This document shows, piece after piece, positions 1 to 8,264 of a stretch of 64,000 bases of DNA. Source of the stretch: an uncultured Pseudomonadales bacterium (GTDB lineage: Bacteria > Pseudomonadota > Gammaproteobacteria > Pseudomonadales > Pseudohongiellaceae); assembly GCA_947259995.1 (NCBI GenBank), contig CAMYOK010000002.1:1156881-1220880 (forward strand), in the 5' to 3' direction. Below the pieces are notes generated by a model. It saw only the letters and a list, made by a program, of their open reading frames with translations. It did no database searches and was not told the DNA's origin. Position 1 is the first letter of the stretch; each line of letters opens with the position of its first letter. The position numbers were made by a program, and so were the translations under genes.

Positions 1-111
1 ATTCTTGTCGACCCTGTTGGCAATGTCATGATGTATTACACAGAGGAGCAAGAGGCAGAAGACATTATGGCTGACCTCGAAACCCTCCTTAAATACTCGA
101 GTTTAGGGTAA
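1..111 (+). CDS. C-terminal fragment of a cox-cluster membrane protein (partial)
   Basis: The first 36 codons are open in frame 1 and end with TAA at 109-111; the start lies outside the window. The tail (LVDPVGNVMMYY, then DLETLLKYSSLG) resembles the C-terminus of the small thioredoxin-fold-like membrane protein found beside SURF1 and haem A synthase genes in pseudomonad cox clusters. That fits its position next to the oxidase operon, which converges on it from the right. The fragment is too short for a firm family call. Confidence 0.55.
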   Translation: MLVDPVGNVMMYYTEEQEAEDIMADLETLLKYSSLG

Positions 112-118
112 AAAAAAA

Positions 119-149
119 GGCCGGTGCTTTTACACACCGGCCTTTTTTT
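119..149. terminator. Bidirectional rho-independent terminator
   Basis: A perfect 8-bp stem (GGCCGGTG at 119-126, CACCGGCC at 135-142) is preceded by a run of A and followed by seven T. It can stop transcription from both sides, ending the partial gene on the plus strand and the oxidase operon on the minus strand. Confidence 0.9.
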
Positions 150-159
150 ACAGCTCTAA

Positions 160-534
160 TTAATGCGCTTCTTCGTGGCCTCCTACGTGAGTCACCGGAA
201 GCGGTTCAGCATTTGGATTAGCGCCAAAATAATCCACCCTCGCACCAAAGGTATAATCGCCTTCAATCGCCATAAAGCCAATTAAAAACAATAAAGCAAC
301 TGGTGGGCCCAGTATCGTAAGCACCAACGCCATGCGTTCCCACATCACGTGCATGAAGATCGCAATGATAAATCCTGCCTTCAAAAACATGAATACTAGG
401 ATTAGAGTCCAGCGTAAATACCCTTGAAAACCAATATAGTCGACAAGGTAACTCAGCGTACTCAGGACGAAGAGTAGTATCCATATTTTGAGGTATATCC
501 CTAAGGGATGTTGTTGACCAGCTTCAGCCGACAT
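160..534 (-). CDS. coxD: Cytochrome c oxidase subunit IV (prokaryotic COX4 family)
   Basis: A 124-residue inner-membrane protein with three hydrophobic helices (about residues 14-34, 42-64 and 69-90) and a polar, His/Glu-containing tail. The pattern LKAGFIIAIFMHVMWE is typical of the small subunit IV of caa3-type and related bacterial oxidases. It is the last gene of the oxidase operon, 12 bp after the larger subunit III gene. Subunit IV is not catalytic; in the family it is thought to stabilise the complex. The family is clear; the symbol is by position. Confidence 0.85.
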   Translation of the reverse strand: MSAEAGQQHPLGIYLKIWILLFVLSTLSYLVDYIGFQGYLRWTLILVFMFLKAGFIIAIFMHVMWERMALVLTILGPPVALLFLIGFMAIEGDYTFGARVDYFGANPNAEPLPVTHVGGHEEAH

Positions 535-546
535 ACGCTCTTCTCC

Positions 547-1230
547 TTACCAAAGATAGAAAAATGCAAAAATGAAAACCCAGACAAGATCGACGAAATG
601 CCAATAGAGGCCCGTGATCTCGACGATTTCATAACCCTTTTTATCGTAATGCCCTTTCGAGACTTTCCACGCGACTATCGACAGATAGATCACGCCACCA
701 GTGACGTGTAAGCCGTGGAAGCCAGTGACCATAAAGAACACTGATCCAAATTGCGGTGCACCCCAAGGGTTCTCCCATGGCCGTACGCCCTCTGAAATAA
801 GCTTAGTCCACTCGAATGCTTGCATACCGACGAACGATGCCCCTAACGCTGCGGTCACCATCATTAATATGGCTGTCATTCGTTTGTCACGCCGATAACC
901 ATAGTTCACCGCCAGTGCCATGGTTCCGCTACTAGTGATCAATATAAAGGTCATTATGGCAATGAGAATGAGCGGTATTGGATCGCTCCCGAAAAGAGAC
1001 AATGCAAAAACGTCAGTGGGTAAAGGCCATGGTTCCGCAGTGGTCATCCGAACCGTCATATACCCTACAAGGAAGCAGGAGAATATAAAGGTGTCGCTGA
1101 CCAGGAAAATCCACATCATCGCCTTACCCCAAGGCACATGATAGGTCTGCTTATCTACGGACCAGTCATCGACTAATCCGGGTAAACCAGACCTGGGCGC
1201 TGCGAGATTACTTGCTACAGTTTCACTCAT
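547..1230 (-). CDS. coxC: Cytochrome c oxidase subunit III
   Basis: A 227-residue polytopic membrane protein of the haem-copper oxidase subunit III family. Family signatures are visible: HVPWGKAMMWIFLVSDTFIF near the N-terminus, FHGLHVTGGVIYL around residue 175 and GLYWHFVDLVWVFIF at the C-terminus. Subunit III binds lipid and supports proton uptake and stability of the catalytic core. It is the second of two adjacent subunit III genes (the other is at 1279-1893), which is unusual. It is co-directional with coxB and coxA and almost certainly transcribed with them. Confidence 0.93.
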   Translation of the reverse strand: MSETVASNLAAPRSGLPGLVDDWSVDKQTYHVPWGKAMMWIFLVSDTFIFSCFLVGYMTVRMTTAEPWPLPTDVFALSLFGSDPIPLILIAIMTFILITSSGTMALAVNYGYRRDKRMTAILMMVTAALGASFVGMQAFEWTKLISEGVRPWENPWGAPQFGSVFFMVTGFHGLHVTGGVIYLSIVAWKVSKGHYDKKGYEIVEITGLYWHFVDLVWVFIFAFFYLW

Positions 1231-1278
1231 ACCTAAGTTCCCATTTAATTGATTTGAGGCGTTAGTGCATTACTTAAT

Positions 1279-1893
1279 TTAGGTGTTGCTTAAAGCTGCA
1301 AATATAAATACCCAAAGCACCAGGAGAAAATGCCAGTACGTTGTGCATAGTTCGATGCTTAGTTTCACGCTGGGTAGATCGGTTTGGTTGAAAAAACGAA
1401 AAGTGGTGCGACTCCACACCCATAAGCCACCAATGATATGAGCGACATGCATGCCAGTAAGCAAGAAGAAAAAAGAGCTTGCGGCAGAACTTGAGATTCC
1501 TGAACCGTTGGCACTAAGTTGTTCCCACACAATAAACTGCCCAATCACAAAAAGAATCGCGAACAAGCCCGCTGTCATAAACAATGCACGAGACCTACTG
1601 AAATTGTCCCCTTGCGCTGTGTTGCGAGCGAGCTGAAAAAATACACTACTCACGATCAATGCGCCGGTATTAACCCACAGCAGACTAGGGTCTGCCATTG
1701 GCACCCAATCCCCTAAGTCCATGCGCAAATAATAGGTCACAGCTAGTAGGGAAAAAATCACGCTGACTACCACTAGAAAAATAGTGAGCGCGATCCGTTC
1801 ACTAGGTAGCTCAAATGCGCTCTCCGGTCCTGTGCCGATTGTGGGGCTAGAGTATTCCCAGGGCTTTGAGGTGACATTTTTATAAAAGCTCAT
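1279..1893 (-). CDS. Second, shorter cytochrome c oxidase subunit III-like protein
   Basis: A 204-residue membrane protein with about five hydrophobic helices. It carries the same C-terminal subunit III signatures as its neighbour (LLTGMHVAHIIGGLW and CTTYWHFLLVLWVFIFAAL), but the N-terminal half is diverged, so it is a paralogue and not a recent duplicate. Its start is supported by an AGGAG ribosome site just upstream. It lies between coxA and the larger subunit III. Whether both proteins enter one complex, or one replaces the other, cannot be told from sequence. Confidence 0.88.
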   Translation of the reverse strand: MSFYKNVTSKPWEYSSPTIGTGPESAFELPSERIALTIFLVVVSVIFSLLAVTYYLRMDLGDWVPMADPSLLWVNTGALIVSSVFFQLARNTAQGDNFSRSRALFMTAGLFAILFVIGQFIVWEQLSANGSGISSSAASSFFFLLTGMHVAHIIGGLWVWSRTTFRFFNQTDLPSVKLSIELCTTYWHFLLVLWVFIFAALSNT

Positions 1894-1920
1894 TAGTAAC
1901 TCCTAAATGAATGTGCGCGA

Positions 1921-3702
1921 TTACTGAGCATCTTGTGGTGATTTCATTTCGGTGTCGTGGTCATGGTCTTCCGAGACACCAAAATCTCCTGGTACATTCT
2001 GTGGAATAAAATCTTGATGATATCCAGGCACACTGTAGTCATAAGCCCAACGATGCACGACAGGCATTTCTGGCCCCCAGTTACCATGCTTGGGTGGGGT
2101 CTCTGGCGTCTGCCACTCTAAAGTAGTGGCGCCCCAAGGGTTGTTTCCTGAAGGTTTGCCATTGCGCAGGCTCCAGAAAACATTGATGAAGAACAGCACT
2201 TGAGCAACCGCCACAAAGATGGCTGCAATAGTAATGTTGGCGTTCAATGCTTGGGCCGACTCGGGAATAAAGTCTGTACTGCCCATTGCGTAATAGCGTC
2301 GGGGTACACCAAGGAAGCCGAGATAATGCATTGGCAAATAGATCGCATAGGTTCCTAAGAAGGTGCACCAGAAATGCAGCTTGCCTAAAGTCTCATCCAT
2401 CATGCGACCGGTGATCTTGGGATACCAGTGATACAGAGATGCAAACAGCACCAGCACTGGCGACACACCCATTACCATGTGGAAATGCGCAACAACGAAG
2501 TAGGTATCAGAAAGAGGTAAGTCAATGACCACGTTGCCGAGGAAGAGCCCTGTTAAGCCGCCGTGAATAAAAGTAAACACGAAGCCAATGGCAAACAGCA
2601 TTGGCGTATTAAGGCGGATATCCCCTTCCCATAAAGTAAGGACCCAGTTGTACACCTTCATCGCAGTCGGTACAGCAATGATCAAAGTCGTAGTGGCAAA
2701 GAAGAAACCGAAATAAGGGTTCATGCCACTGACATACATATGGTGGGCCCAGACGATAAAGCTAAGCCCGCCGATTGCGATGATTGCCCACACCATCATA
2801 CGATAACCGAAAATATTTTTACGAGCGTGGGTGCTCAAGACATCCGAAACTAAACCAAAGGCAGGCAGTGCCACGATGTACACCTCGGGATGTCCAAAGA
2901 ACCAGAACAAATGCTGGAAGAGGATTGGGCTCCCGCCGTTGTAATCTAGTTGCTCCCCTGCCGCCATGATTGCTGGCATAAAGAAGCTGGTACCGAGAGT
3001 TAAGTCAAAAGTCATCATGATGGCGCTAACTAACAGTGCTGGGAATGCGAATAGGCCGAGAATAGTGGCCACTAAAATCCCCCAAACTGATAATGGCAAA
3101 CGCATCATCGTAAGGCCACGTGCACGTGCTTGTAGGACGGTCGTTACATAGTTCAACCCGCCCATCGTGAAAGCGATAATGAAAACACCGAGTGAGATGA
3201 GCATCAGTAAAATGCCAGTATCGTGACCGGGTGTGCCAGGGGTGATGGTCTGTGGAGGATAGAGTGTCCAGCCGGCCCCAGTCGGGCCGCCAGTCACAAA
3301 GAAACTAGACAACAGTATTATCACTGAAAGTAAATAAACCCAAAAACTGAGCATATTCAAAAATGGAAACACCATGTCCCGTGTGCCACACATCAGAGGA
3401 ATTAAGTAATTACCGAAGCCCCCGAGGAATAACGCTGTGAGCAGATACACAACCATGATCATCCCGTGCATCGTCACCGCTTGATAATAGGAGCTAGGAT
3501 CTATCAAGGTGAAGGTGTCGGGGAAACCGAGTTGCAAGCGCATCATAGCCGATAGGAACAGTGCGACTAAGCCCACGAAAATAGCCGTGCCTCCATATTG
3601 GATAGCAATGACTTTATGGTCCTGACTCCAAACATATTTCGTAATAAAAGTATGTGGATCGTGTAGCTCATGATCTTGATCGGCTAAGGGGACGTAAGCC
3701 AT
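1921..3702 (-). CDS. coxA: Cytochrome c oxidase subunit I, A-type haem-copper oxidase
   Basis: The 593-residue catalytic subunit reduces O2 to water at a haem a3-CuB centre and pumps protons. The FFGHPEVYI motif gives the A1-type Glu and the cross-linked His-Tyr pair. The HH pair of helix VII (VWAHHMYVSGM), the K-channel Lys (PTAMKVYNW), the D-channel Asp (GTRDMVFP) and the helix X ligands (YFVVAHFHMVMG) are all visible. The start is preceded by a strong AGGAGG. The C-terminus has an extra tail rich in Asp, His and Pro. It belongs to the coxB-coxA-coxC2-coxC-coxD operon. Confidence 0.97.
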   Translation of the reverse strand: MAYVPLADQDHELHDPHTFITKYVWSQDHKVIAIQYGGTAIFVGLVALFLSAMMRLQLGFPDTFTLIDPSSYYQAVTMHGMIMVVYLLTALFLGGFGNYLIPLMCGTRDMVFPFLNMLSFWVYLLSVIILLSSFFVTGGPTGAGWTLYPPQTITPGTPGHDTGILLMLISLGVFIIAFTMGGLNYVTTVLQARARGLTMMRLPLSVWGILVATILGLFAFPALLVSAIMMTFDLTLGTSFFMPAIMAAGEQLDYNGGSPILFQHLFWFFGHPEVYIVALPAFGLVSDVLSTHARKNIFGYRMMVWAIIAIGGLSFIVWAHHMYVSGMNPYFGFFFATTTLIIAVPTAMKVYNWVLTLWEGDIRLNTPMLFAIGFVFTFIHGGLTGLFLGNVVIDLPLSDTYFVVAHFHMVMGVSPVLVLFASLYHWYPKITGRMMDETLGKLHFWCTFLGTYAIYLPMHYLGFLGVPRRYYAMGSTDFIPESAQALNANITIAAIFVAVAQVLFFINVFWSLRNGKPSGNNPWGATTLEWQTPETPPKHGNWGPEMPVVHRWAYDYSVPGYHQDFIPQNVPGDFGVSEDHDHDTEMKSPQDAQ

Positions 3703-3801
3703 TAGTAATTCCTCCTGACTCGCTTGCTGCTATACCTGATGCAAGAGAGCCTCTGGCATCGGGTGCTATTTTTATCCTGCTGAAAAATCAGTTCTCGTAC
3801 A

Positions 3802-5157
3802 TTACAAGGTGTTCAAATAAGCGATCACATCATTCATTTGCTGCTCGTTCTTCATGGCAGTAGAGAATGACACCATCTGCTCACCATAATCGTCGTCTGC
3901 ATGAGCGCCGCGAATTTTCGCTTTGAAATTATTTAACTGAGTGGCCATATACCAATCATTCATGTCTGCGAGTCTTGGGGCATCCGTCGCCCAGCTGCCA
4001 GAGCCATCAGGGCTATGACATGCCGCGCAGTTAGAGTTGTAGATGCTCATGCCGCGCGCGGCGTCGCCACTAATCGTGCTTGGCGACTCAGTGATTGGGA
4101 GTTGGCTAATATAAGCGGCCATATTGCGCACCGCTTCATCGCTATTGAGCATTGCCGCCATAGGAGCCATCTGACGACCATAAACGTCATCGTCTTCTGC
4201 ACCACGAATACCTTGCTGGTAATACTTAAGCTGGCGTTCAATGTACCAAGATTGTAGGCCATTAAGTTTAGGCGCGTTCAGGGCAGGGTTGCCTTCGCCT
4301 TGCTGGCCGTGACAACTCGCACAAACGGCGTATTGCTGTTGGCCAGACGCCGCTTCGGGAGCATTCTGCGCATTCAATTGTGCGAAGGTCGTTTGGCGTG
4401 CAAGCCACGCGTCATACTCCGCTTGCTCGGCCACCACGATGCGCCCGCGCATAACGTGATGGCCTATTCCGCAAAGCTCTTCGCAAAGAATATCGTAGCG
4501 ACCTAGTTTCTCAGGAGTAAACCAAAGGTAGGTCACCATACCGGGGACCATATCCATTTTTACGCGAAACTGAGGAACCGTGTAGTTGTGTAAAACATCT
4601 TTAGAGCGCAGCAATGCTTTCACTGGCTTGCCAATGGGCAGATACATCTCTGGGTCTTTGACTAGGATATCGTCTTGCCCGTTAGGGTCTTCTGGGTTGA
4701 TTCCGAAAGGGTTGGACTCGCTAATAAAGCGTGTGTCGACCGTGCCCAGTTGGCCATCGTTGCCAGGGTAGCGGAAGCTCCACTGCCACTGTTGGCCAAC
4801 CACTTCGTATTCTGTGGCATCCTCTGGTGGCGTTACAAATTGCGCCCATACGAATAGCCCAGGTGCGAGCATTGCCATAACGCCAATTGCGGTGACTACT
4901 GAGAGACCAACTTCGAGCTTGTGGTTTTCGGGTTCGTAAACGGCTTTGTGGCCCGCTTTGTGGCGAAAGCGATAAACGCAGTAAGCCATAAAGAGATTCA
5001 CCGCAACAAACACTGCCCCCGTAACCCAGAAAGTCAGGCTGATTGTGAAGTCGATACTGCCCCAGTTGGATGCGATATCCGTAAACCACCATGGGCTGAT
5101 CAGGTGGAAGATAACCGAGCCAACGACCAATAAAACCAAAGCAACTGCTATAGCCAT
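3802..5157 (-). CDS. coxB: Cytochrome c oxidase subunit II fused to two cytochrome c domains
   Basis: A 451-residue electron-entry subunit. Two N-terminal transmembrane helices precede a CuA cupredoxin domain with ligands C225, E227, C229, H233 and M236 (CEELCGIGHHVM). Two mono-haem cytochrome c domains follow, with CASCH at 279-283 and CAACH at 377-381, each with a downstream Met-containing segment. Ordinary aa3 subunit II ends after CuA and caa3 subunit II carries one haem c, so this diheme fusion could take electrons straight from a soluble cytochrome such as the c4 or c5 proteins in this window. It is first in the operon. Confidence 0.96.
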   Translation of the reverse strand: MAIAVALVLLVVGSVIFHLISPWWFTDIASNWGSIDFTISLTFWVTGAVFVAVNLFMAYCVYRFRHKAGHKAVYEPENHKLEVGLSVVTAIGVMAMLAPGLFVWAQFVTPPEDATEYEVVGQQWQWSFRYPGNDGQLGTVDTRFISESNPFGINPEDPNGQDDILVKDPEMYLPIGKPVKALLRSKDVLHNYTVPQFRVKMDMVPGMVTYLWFTPEKLGRYDILCEELCGIGHHVMRGRIVVAEQAEYDAWLARQTTFAQLNAQNAPEAASGQQQYAVCASCHGQQGEGNPALNAPKLNGLQSWYIERQLKYYQQGIRGAEDDDVYGRQMAPMAAMLNSDEAVRNMAAYISQLPITESPSTISGDAARGMSIYNSNCAACHSPDGSGSWATDAPRLADMNDWYMATQLNNFKAKIRGAHADDDYGEQMVSFSTAMKNEQQMNDVIAYLNTL

Positions 5158-5244
5158 ACGCTGATAATCCTTGTTAAAAATGGGTATAAGACAGGCGACA
5201 GTGGAAAGAACTGTGCGGTATTTTTTGAACGAGAGTGATTAACA

Positions 5245-5265
5245 AAGTATTGAGGTGCAATACTT
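5245..5265. repeat. Inverted repeat in the coxB leader
   Basis: Perfect 8-bp arms AAGTATTG and CAATACTT are separated by 5 nt, ending about 88 bp upstream of the coxB start. It could be an operator or an RNA hairpin in the 5' leader. No known regulator consensus was recognised. Confidence 0.5.
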
Positions 5266-5334
5266 CGACAAGCATCGAAAGACGCATGTAAAAACCGGAT
5301 TTGTAGATTCCGGCGTTTAGGAATTGGGGTTGTC

Positions 5335-5369
5335 ATCGTTATTCCCGCCTTTGAGGGCGGCTTAACGAT
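5335..5369. repeat. Two-tier hairpin in the coxB leader
   Basis: Outer arms ATCGTTA (5335-5341) and TAACGAT (5363-5369) enclose inner arms CCGCC (5345-5349) and GGCGG (5356-5360), with small asymmetric bulges and a 6-nt loop. The long compensated pairing suggests a structured RNA or protein site. No T-run follows on either strand, so it is not a standard terminator. Confidence 0.5.
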
Positions 5370-5660
5370 CTCTTTGAGATACTGCCAGCAAAATTCCAGT
5401 ATTGGTGATGTTTGCCTAGACTAAAGTCACGCAGTTGACTACGAACGGTACAGAAAATCGCGTTCACAACGTCGTTCCCTCCTTTATTATTATTAAACGG
5501 ATGGGTAACTCAACGTCATACATAAATCGTCGATGCTGAAATCTTCGGCTAGAGAAAATTTCAACTTTTTCGATCGTATCTGATTGTCAAAATGTCCGCA
5601 AGCTCTTTTACCAGAGCAGCTTTTACGACGATAAAGAAGAAAGAAGGTCAACAGAAACAC

Positions 5661-5695
5661 CCTTGCCTAGAGAGCGACGGCGTCTCTAAGCAAGG
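5661..5695 (-). terminator. Probable terminator of the membrane-protein gene
   Basis: A 13-bp inverted repeat with one mismatch (5661-5673 and 5683-5695, 9-nt loop) lies 26 bp beyond the stop codon of the minus-strand gene at 5721. Read on the minus strand, it is followed by a pyrimidine- and T-rich stretch. Confidence 0.6.
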
Positions 5696-5720
5696 AGTGG
5701 CTTGGAGTTCAGCTAACTAC

Positions 5721-6266
5721 TTAGGCTACTTTTGGCGAAAGTTTAAGCTGAGCAAATGGGTTGAGGAAGCTTGCGTCAACTGCAGCCAAGGTGGCTTCGG
5801 CGTGTTTAGCTTTCATCATTTCTTGAATTTTTGTTTCCTGATGCTTCTTGGCGTAGATCAATACTAAGTATTTGCCCGACTCGATGTCATCATGGAAGTT
5901 GGCTAATTTTTTATTCTCGCTTGCGATACCGACAAGGCCCCCAACCCAAGCGCCGAAGCAGCTGAGTACAAAGACGATGGCAATATAGCCAACCCAATGC
6001 ATTCCTGGACCGAACGGTTCTACCGCCATTGCGAGCATTGCCGCTAAGACACCTGCGACAAAACCAAGCGAGGCCCCGATCAGGCCATTGCGGATCAAAT
6101 CGAGAGTCTCTAAATAGTTGCTCGAGTGCAGCTTCTCCTTGCTGAGTCCACTTTCGTCCTTACTGACAACGTGCAAGAACCAATCGTCTACACCGATCCC
6201 GTGCAAATCATCTGAAATCTGTTGTGTGCTTTTTAGGGTAGGTGATAAATAGTAAACGCATTTCAT
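5721..6266 (-). CDS. Conserved membrane protein of unknown function
   Basis: 181 residues with a soluble N-terminal part (about 1-55), two glycine-rich transmembrane helices (about 60-82 and 93-117) and a C-terminal soluble domain ending in a charged helix (EMMKAKHAEATLAAV). The layout resembles stress-protein-like membrane proteins in which a small alpha/beta domain is split around a glycine-zipper hairpin. I do not recognise a named family. A good AGGAGA ribosome site precedes the ATG. It sits alone between the oxidase operon and cyoE, divergent from cyoE. No function is inferred. Confidence 0.75.
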   Translation of the reverse strand: MKCVYYLSPTLKSTQQISDDLHGIGVDDWFLHVVSKDESGLSKEKLHSSNYLETLDLIRNGLIGASLGFVAGVLAAMLAMAVEPFGPGMHWVGYIAIVFVLSCFGAWVGGLVGIASENKKLANFHDDIESGKYLVLIYAKKHQETKIQEMMKAKHAEATLAAVDASFLNPFAQLKLSPKVA

Positions 6267-6662
6267 GGTACTTCTCCTACTTCTTATTGATGTAAAAACC
6301 GCAGATTCGCGTGCTAATGCACGTATTCCTCACGCTTTGAAAATACTTTACATCGTCCAAATTGGAAAGTCGCGAACTTTTTAACAAGCCTTTAGCCGTT
6401 GAATTCGCCTTGTCTGGGCTTACTACAGGGCTAAATTAAGCGCCGCTTACCTTAACACTTGGAGATGTTTGCAGGCGTTTTCAAGGCTAAGATGCGCCGC
6501 ACGCGTTTAGTAAACCTGTTTCTGAGCTCGATTGACGGAATTTTCGAGAGGTTTATTGACGCGAAATTTAGTATAATTCGCTATCCCATAGGTGTAGGCT
6601 ACTCGGAATTTGTGAAATTCCATGATGAAGAGTGGGCGTATTGTAGAGAAGAGAGGCTATAG
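6267..6662. other. Intergenic region upstream of cyoE
   Basis: This 396-bp divergent region carries the promoters of the membrane protein and cyoE. The only sharp signal is TATAAT at 6572-6577. A plus-strand frame spanning 6459-6662 has no family resemblance and ends exactly at the cyoE start; I judge it non-coding. Confidence 0.55.
6572..6577 (+). promoter_or_regulatory. Candidate -10 box for cyoE-sco
   Basis: A perfect TATAAT lies 85 bp before the cyoE start. The nearest TTGAC (6556-6560) is too close to be its -35, and the hexamer at 17-nt spacing is poor. If it is a promoter it is -10 driven. Confidence 0.35.
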
Positions 6663-7544
6663 GTGACAGAACTGGTTAATAAACAAGAGGTTAGCTGGCG
6701 CGACTTTTACGAAATGTGTAAGCCACGTGTCGTAATGCTAATGATACTAACGTCTCTAGTTGGTATGTTCCTCGCAGTTCCTGGCATGGTGCCTTTAGAC
6801 ATCCTCATCTTCGGCAACATCGGTATTGCGCTAGTCGCAGGCTCCGGCGCCGTGGTAAATCACCTGATTGATTACAAAGTGGATTCGCTAATGAAGCGCA
6901 CCCACAATCGGCCAATCCCGCAAGGGCGTGTTGACCCTAAACAAGCGGCACTGTTTGCCGCGGGGATCGGCATTCTTGGCATGTTGATTCTGCTATTTCT
7001 GGTTAATCCGTTGAGTGCATGGCTAACCCTAGCCTCTTTCATCGGTTATGCCTTTATCTATACCGGTTATCTCAAACGCGCTACACCACAGAACATTGTG
7101 ATCGGTGGTCTGTCTGGCGCCATGCCTCCGTTACTAGGGTGGGCGGCAGTCACTGGAACTATCGAACCGGGGGCCTTGATTCTGGTTTTGATTATTTTCG
7201 CGTGGACGCCTCCGCATTTTTGGGCGTTGGCTATTCATCGTAAAGAAGAATACGCAAAGACCGGTATTCCGATGCTGCCTGTGACCCACGGCGAGCACAT
7301 TACCAAGATACATATTATTCTTTATACCGTGATTATGTTCTTGATCACGTTGCTTCCCTACCTTACTGGCATGAGTGGTCCAATTTATTTATTGGCTGCC
7401 GTAGTCTTAGGGCTGGGCTTCCTTGCGTGGTCTCTGCTATTGATGTTTAAACCCAAAGCTAGCACCGCGATGGATACTTTCCGCTACTCAATTGTGTATC
7501 TCATGGTGTTGTTTGTCGTACTACTGACTGACCACTATTTGTAG
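6663..7544 (+). CDS. cyoE: Protohaem IX farnesyltransferase (haem O synthase)
   Basis: A 293-residue UbiA-superfamily membrane enzyme that attaches a farnesyl group to haem b to make haem O, the precursor of haem A for the oxidase encoded to the left. The first Asp-rich prenyl-diphosphate motif (NHLIDYKVDSLMKRTHNRP) lies around residues 67-85, and the second conserved loop has FAWTPPHFWALAI. About eight to nine helices are visible. GTG is the start: an in-frame TAG lies immediately before it (6660-6662), and AGAGG at 6652-6655 provides the ribosome site. It is followed after 33 bp by the SCO gene. Confidence 0.95.
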   Translation: MTELVNKQEVSWRDFYEMCKPRVVMLMILTSLVGMFLAVPGMVPLDILIFGNIGIALVAGSGAVVNHLIDYKVDSLMKRTHNRPIPQGRVDPKQAALFAAGIGILGMLILLFLVNPLSAWLTLASFIGYAFIYTGYLKRATPQNIVIGGLSGAMPPLLGWAAVTGTIEPGALILVLIIFAWTPPHFWALAIHRKEEYAKTGIPMLPVTHGEHITKIHIILYTVIMFLITLLPYLTGMSGPIYLLAAVVLGLGFLAWSLLLMFKPKASTAMDTFRYSIVYLMVLFVVLLTDHYL

Positions 7545-7577
7545 CATCTCCACTCTTTACTACGGCAGTTTAATTTC

Positions 7578-8264
7578 ATGAATCGTAATATCAAACTGAC
7601 AGTCATTCTTTGCCTAGTCTTTGTCGCTTTTGTTTTCGTGCTGACTTATTTCCGGATCACCAGCAATAATGCCGTACAAACCTATAACGCTGAAGAGCTT
7701 CGCGAGCTAGGCGCGTTGGTGTATGACGAACCCGTCGAAATATCACCGTTTAGTCTCGTCGATCATAATGGCGAAGTCTTCGACCAAGAAAAATTACAAG
7801 GCGTGTGGACACTTTTCTTTTTTGGATTTACAAATTGCCCCGATATCTGCCCATTAACACTTACCGAACTTAGCCAGTTTTACCGAGAACTAGAAACTGC
7901 TGGTGTTAATCTTGATACACAAGTGGTGATGGTGAGCGTCGACCCAATGCGTGATAGCACTGCGCGATTGAATGAGTATATGACATCGTTCCATCCAGAT
8001 TTTATTGGGCTTAATGGGGACTATGAGGTCATCGCCAATTTGGCAAAAGAATTGTTTATTGCGCACACCCCTCCTCCAGCTATGGAGTCGATGGCGGACC
8101 CGCATGCCGGTCATGGCGACGCGGCAAGCGAGGACTATCTAATTGATCACAGCGGAAACATTCTGATTATCAACTCAGAAGGCTTGTACACAGGGTTTTT
8201 TGACACGGCGATTCAAGACGATGAGATTTTTTCTGCCTATCAATCTATTCGCGCAGACTACTAA
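7578..8264 (+). CDS. SCO1/SenC-family copper chaperone for cytochrome oxidase
   Basis: A 228-residue membrane-anchored thioredoxin-fold protein: one N-terminal helix (about residues 7-25), then a periplasmic domain. The copper site CxxxC is present (NCPDICPLTL, near residue 91-97), and the distal His is in the LIDHSGNI segment. A His/Met-rich insertion (MESMADPHAGHGDA) precedes it and may add metal affinity. SCO proteins deliver Cu to CuA of subunit II. It is co-transcribed with cyoE and converges on znuB with stop codons overlapping by 4 bp. Confidence 0.93.
   Translation: MNRNIKLTVILCLVFVAFVFVLTYFRITSNNAVQTYNAEELRELGALVYDEPVEISPFSLVDHNGEVFDQEKLQGVWTLFFFGFTNCPDICPLTLTELSQFYRELETAGVNLDTQVVMVSVDPMRDSTARLNEYMTSFHPDFIGLNGDYEVIANLAKELFIAHTPPPAMESMADPHAGHGDAASEDYLIDHSGNILIINSEGLYTGFFDTAIQDDEIFSAYQSIRADY

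Larger units (their letters stand above)
5158..5720. other. Intergenic region holding the oxidase operon leader
   Basis: These 563 bp lie between coxB and the membrane-protein gene, both on the minus strand. Reading frames in it (such as the minus-strand frame 5148-5336) have no recognisable protein and weak codon character, so I leave them out. It contains two strong hairpin sequences (5245-5265 and 5335-5369) and a terminator-like repeat at 5661-5695. The oxidase promoter should lie here, but no convincing -35/-10 pair stood out. Confidence 0.6.

Noticed and set aside
5148..5336. A 62-codon minus-strand frame before coxB
   Set aside because: It overlaps the coxB start and the leader hairpins and looks like random sequence rich in Arg, Phe and Ser.
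5592..5867. A 91-codon plus-strand frame overlapping the end of the membrane-protein gene
   Set aside because: The opposite strand has a clear membrane protein with a good ribosome site, and this frame runs through its terminator hairpin.
6459..6662. A 67-codon plus-strand frame ending at the cyoE start
   Set aside because: No protein family, poor start context, and it contains the TATAAT that better fits a promoter.
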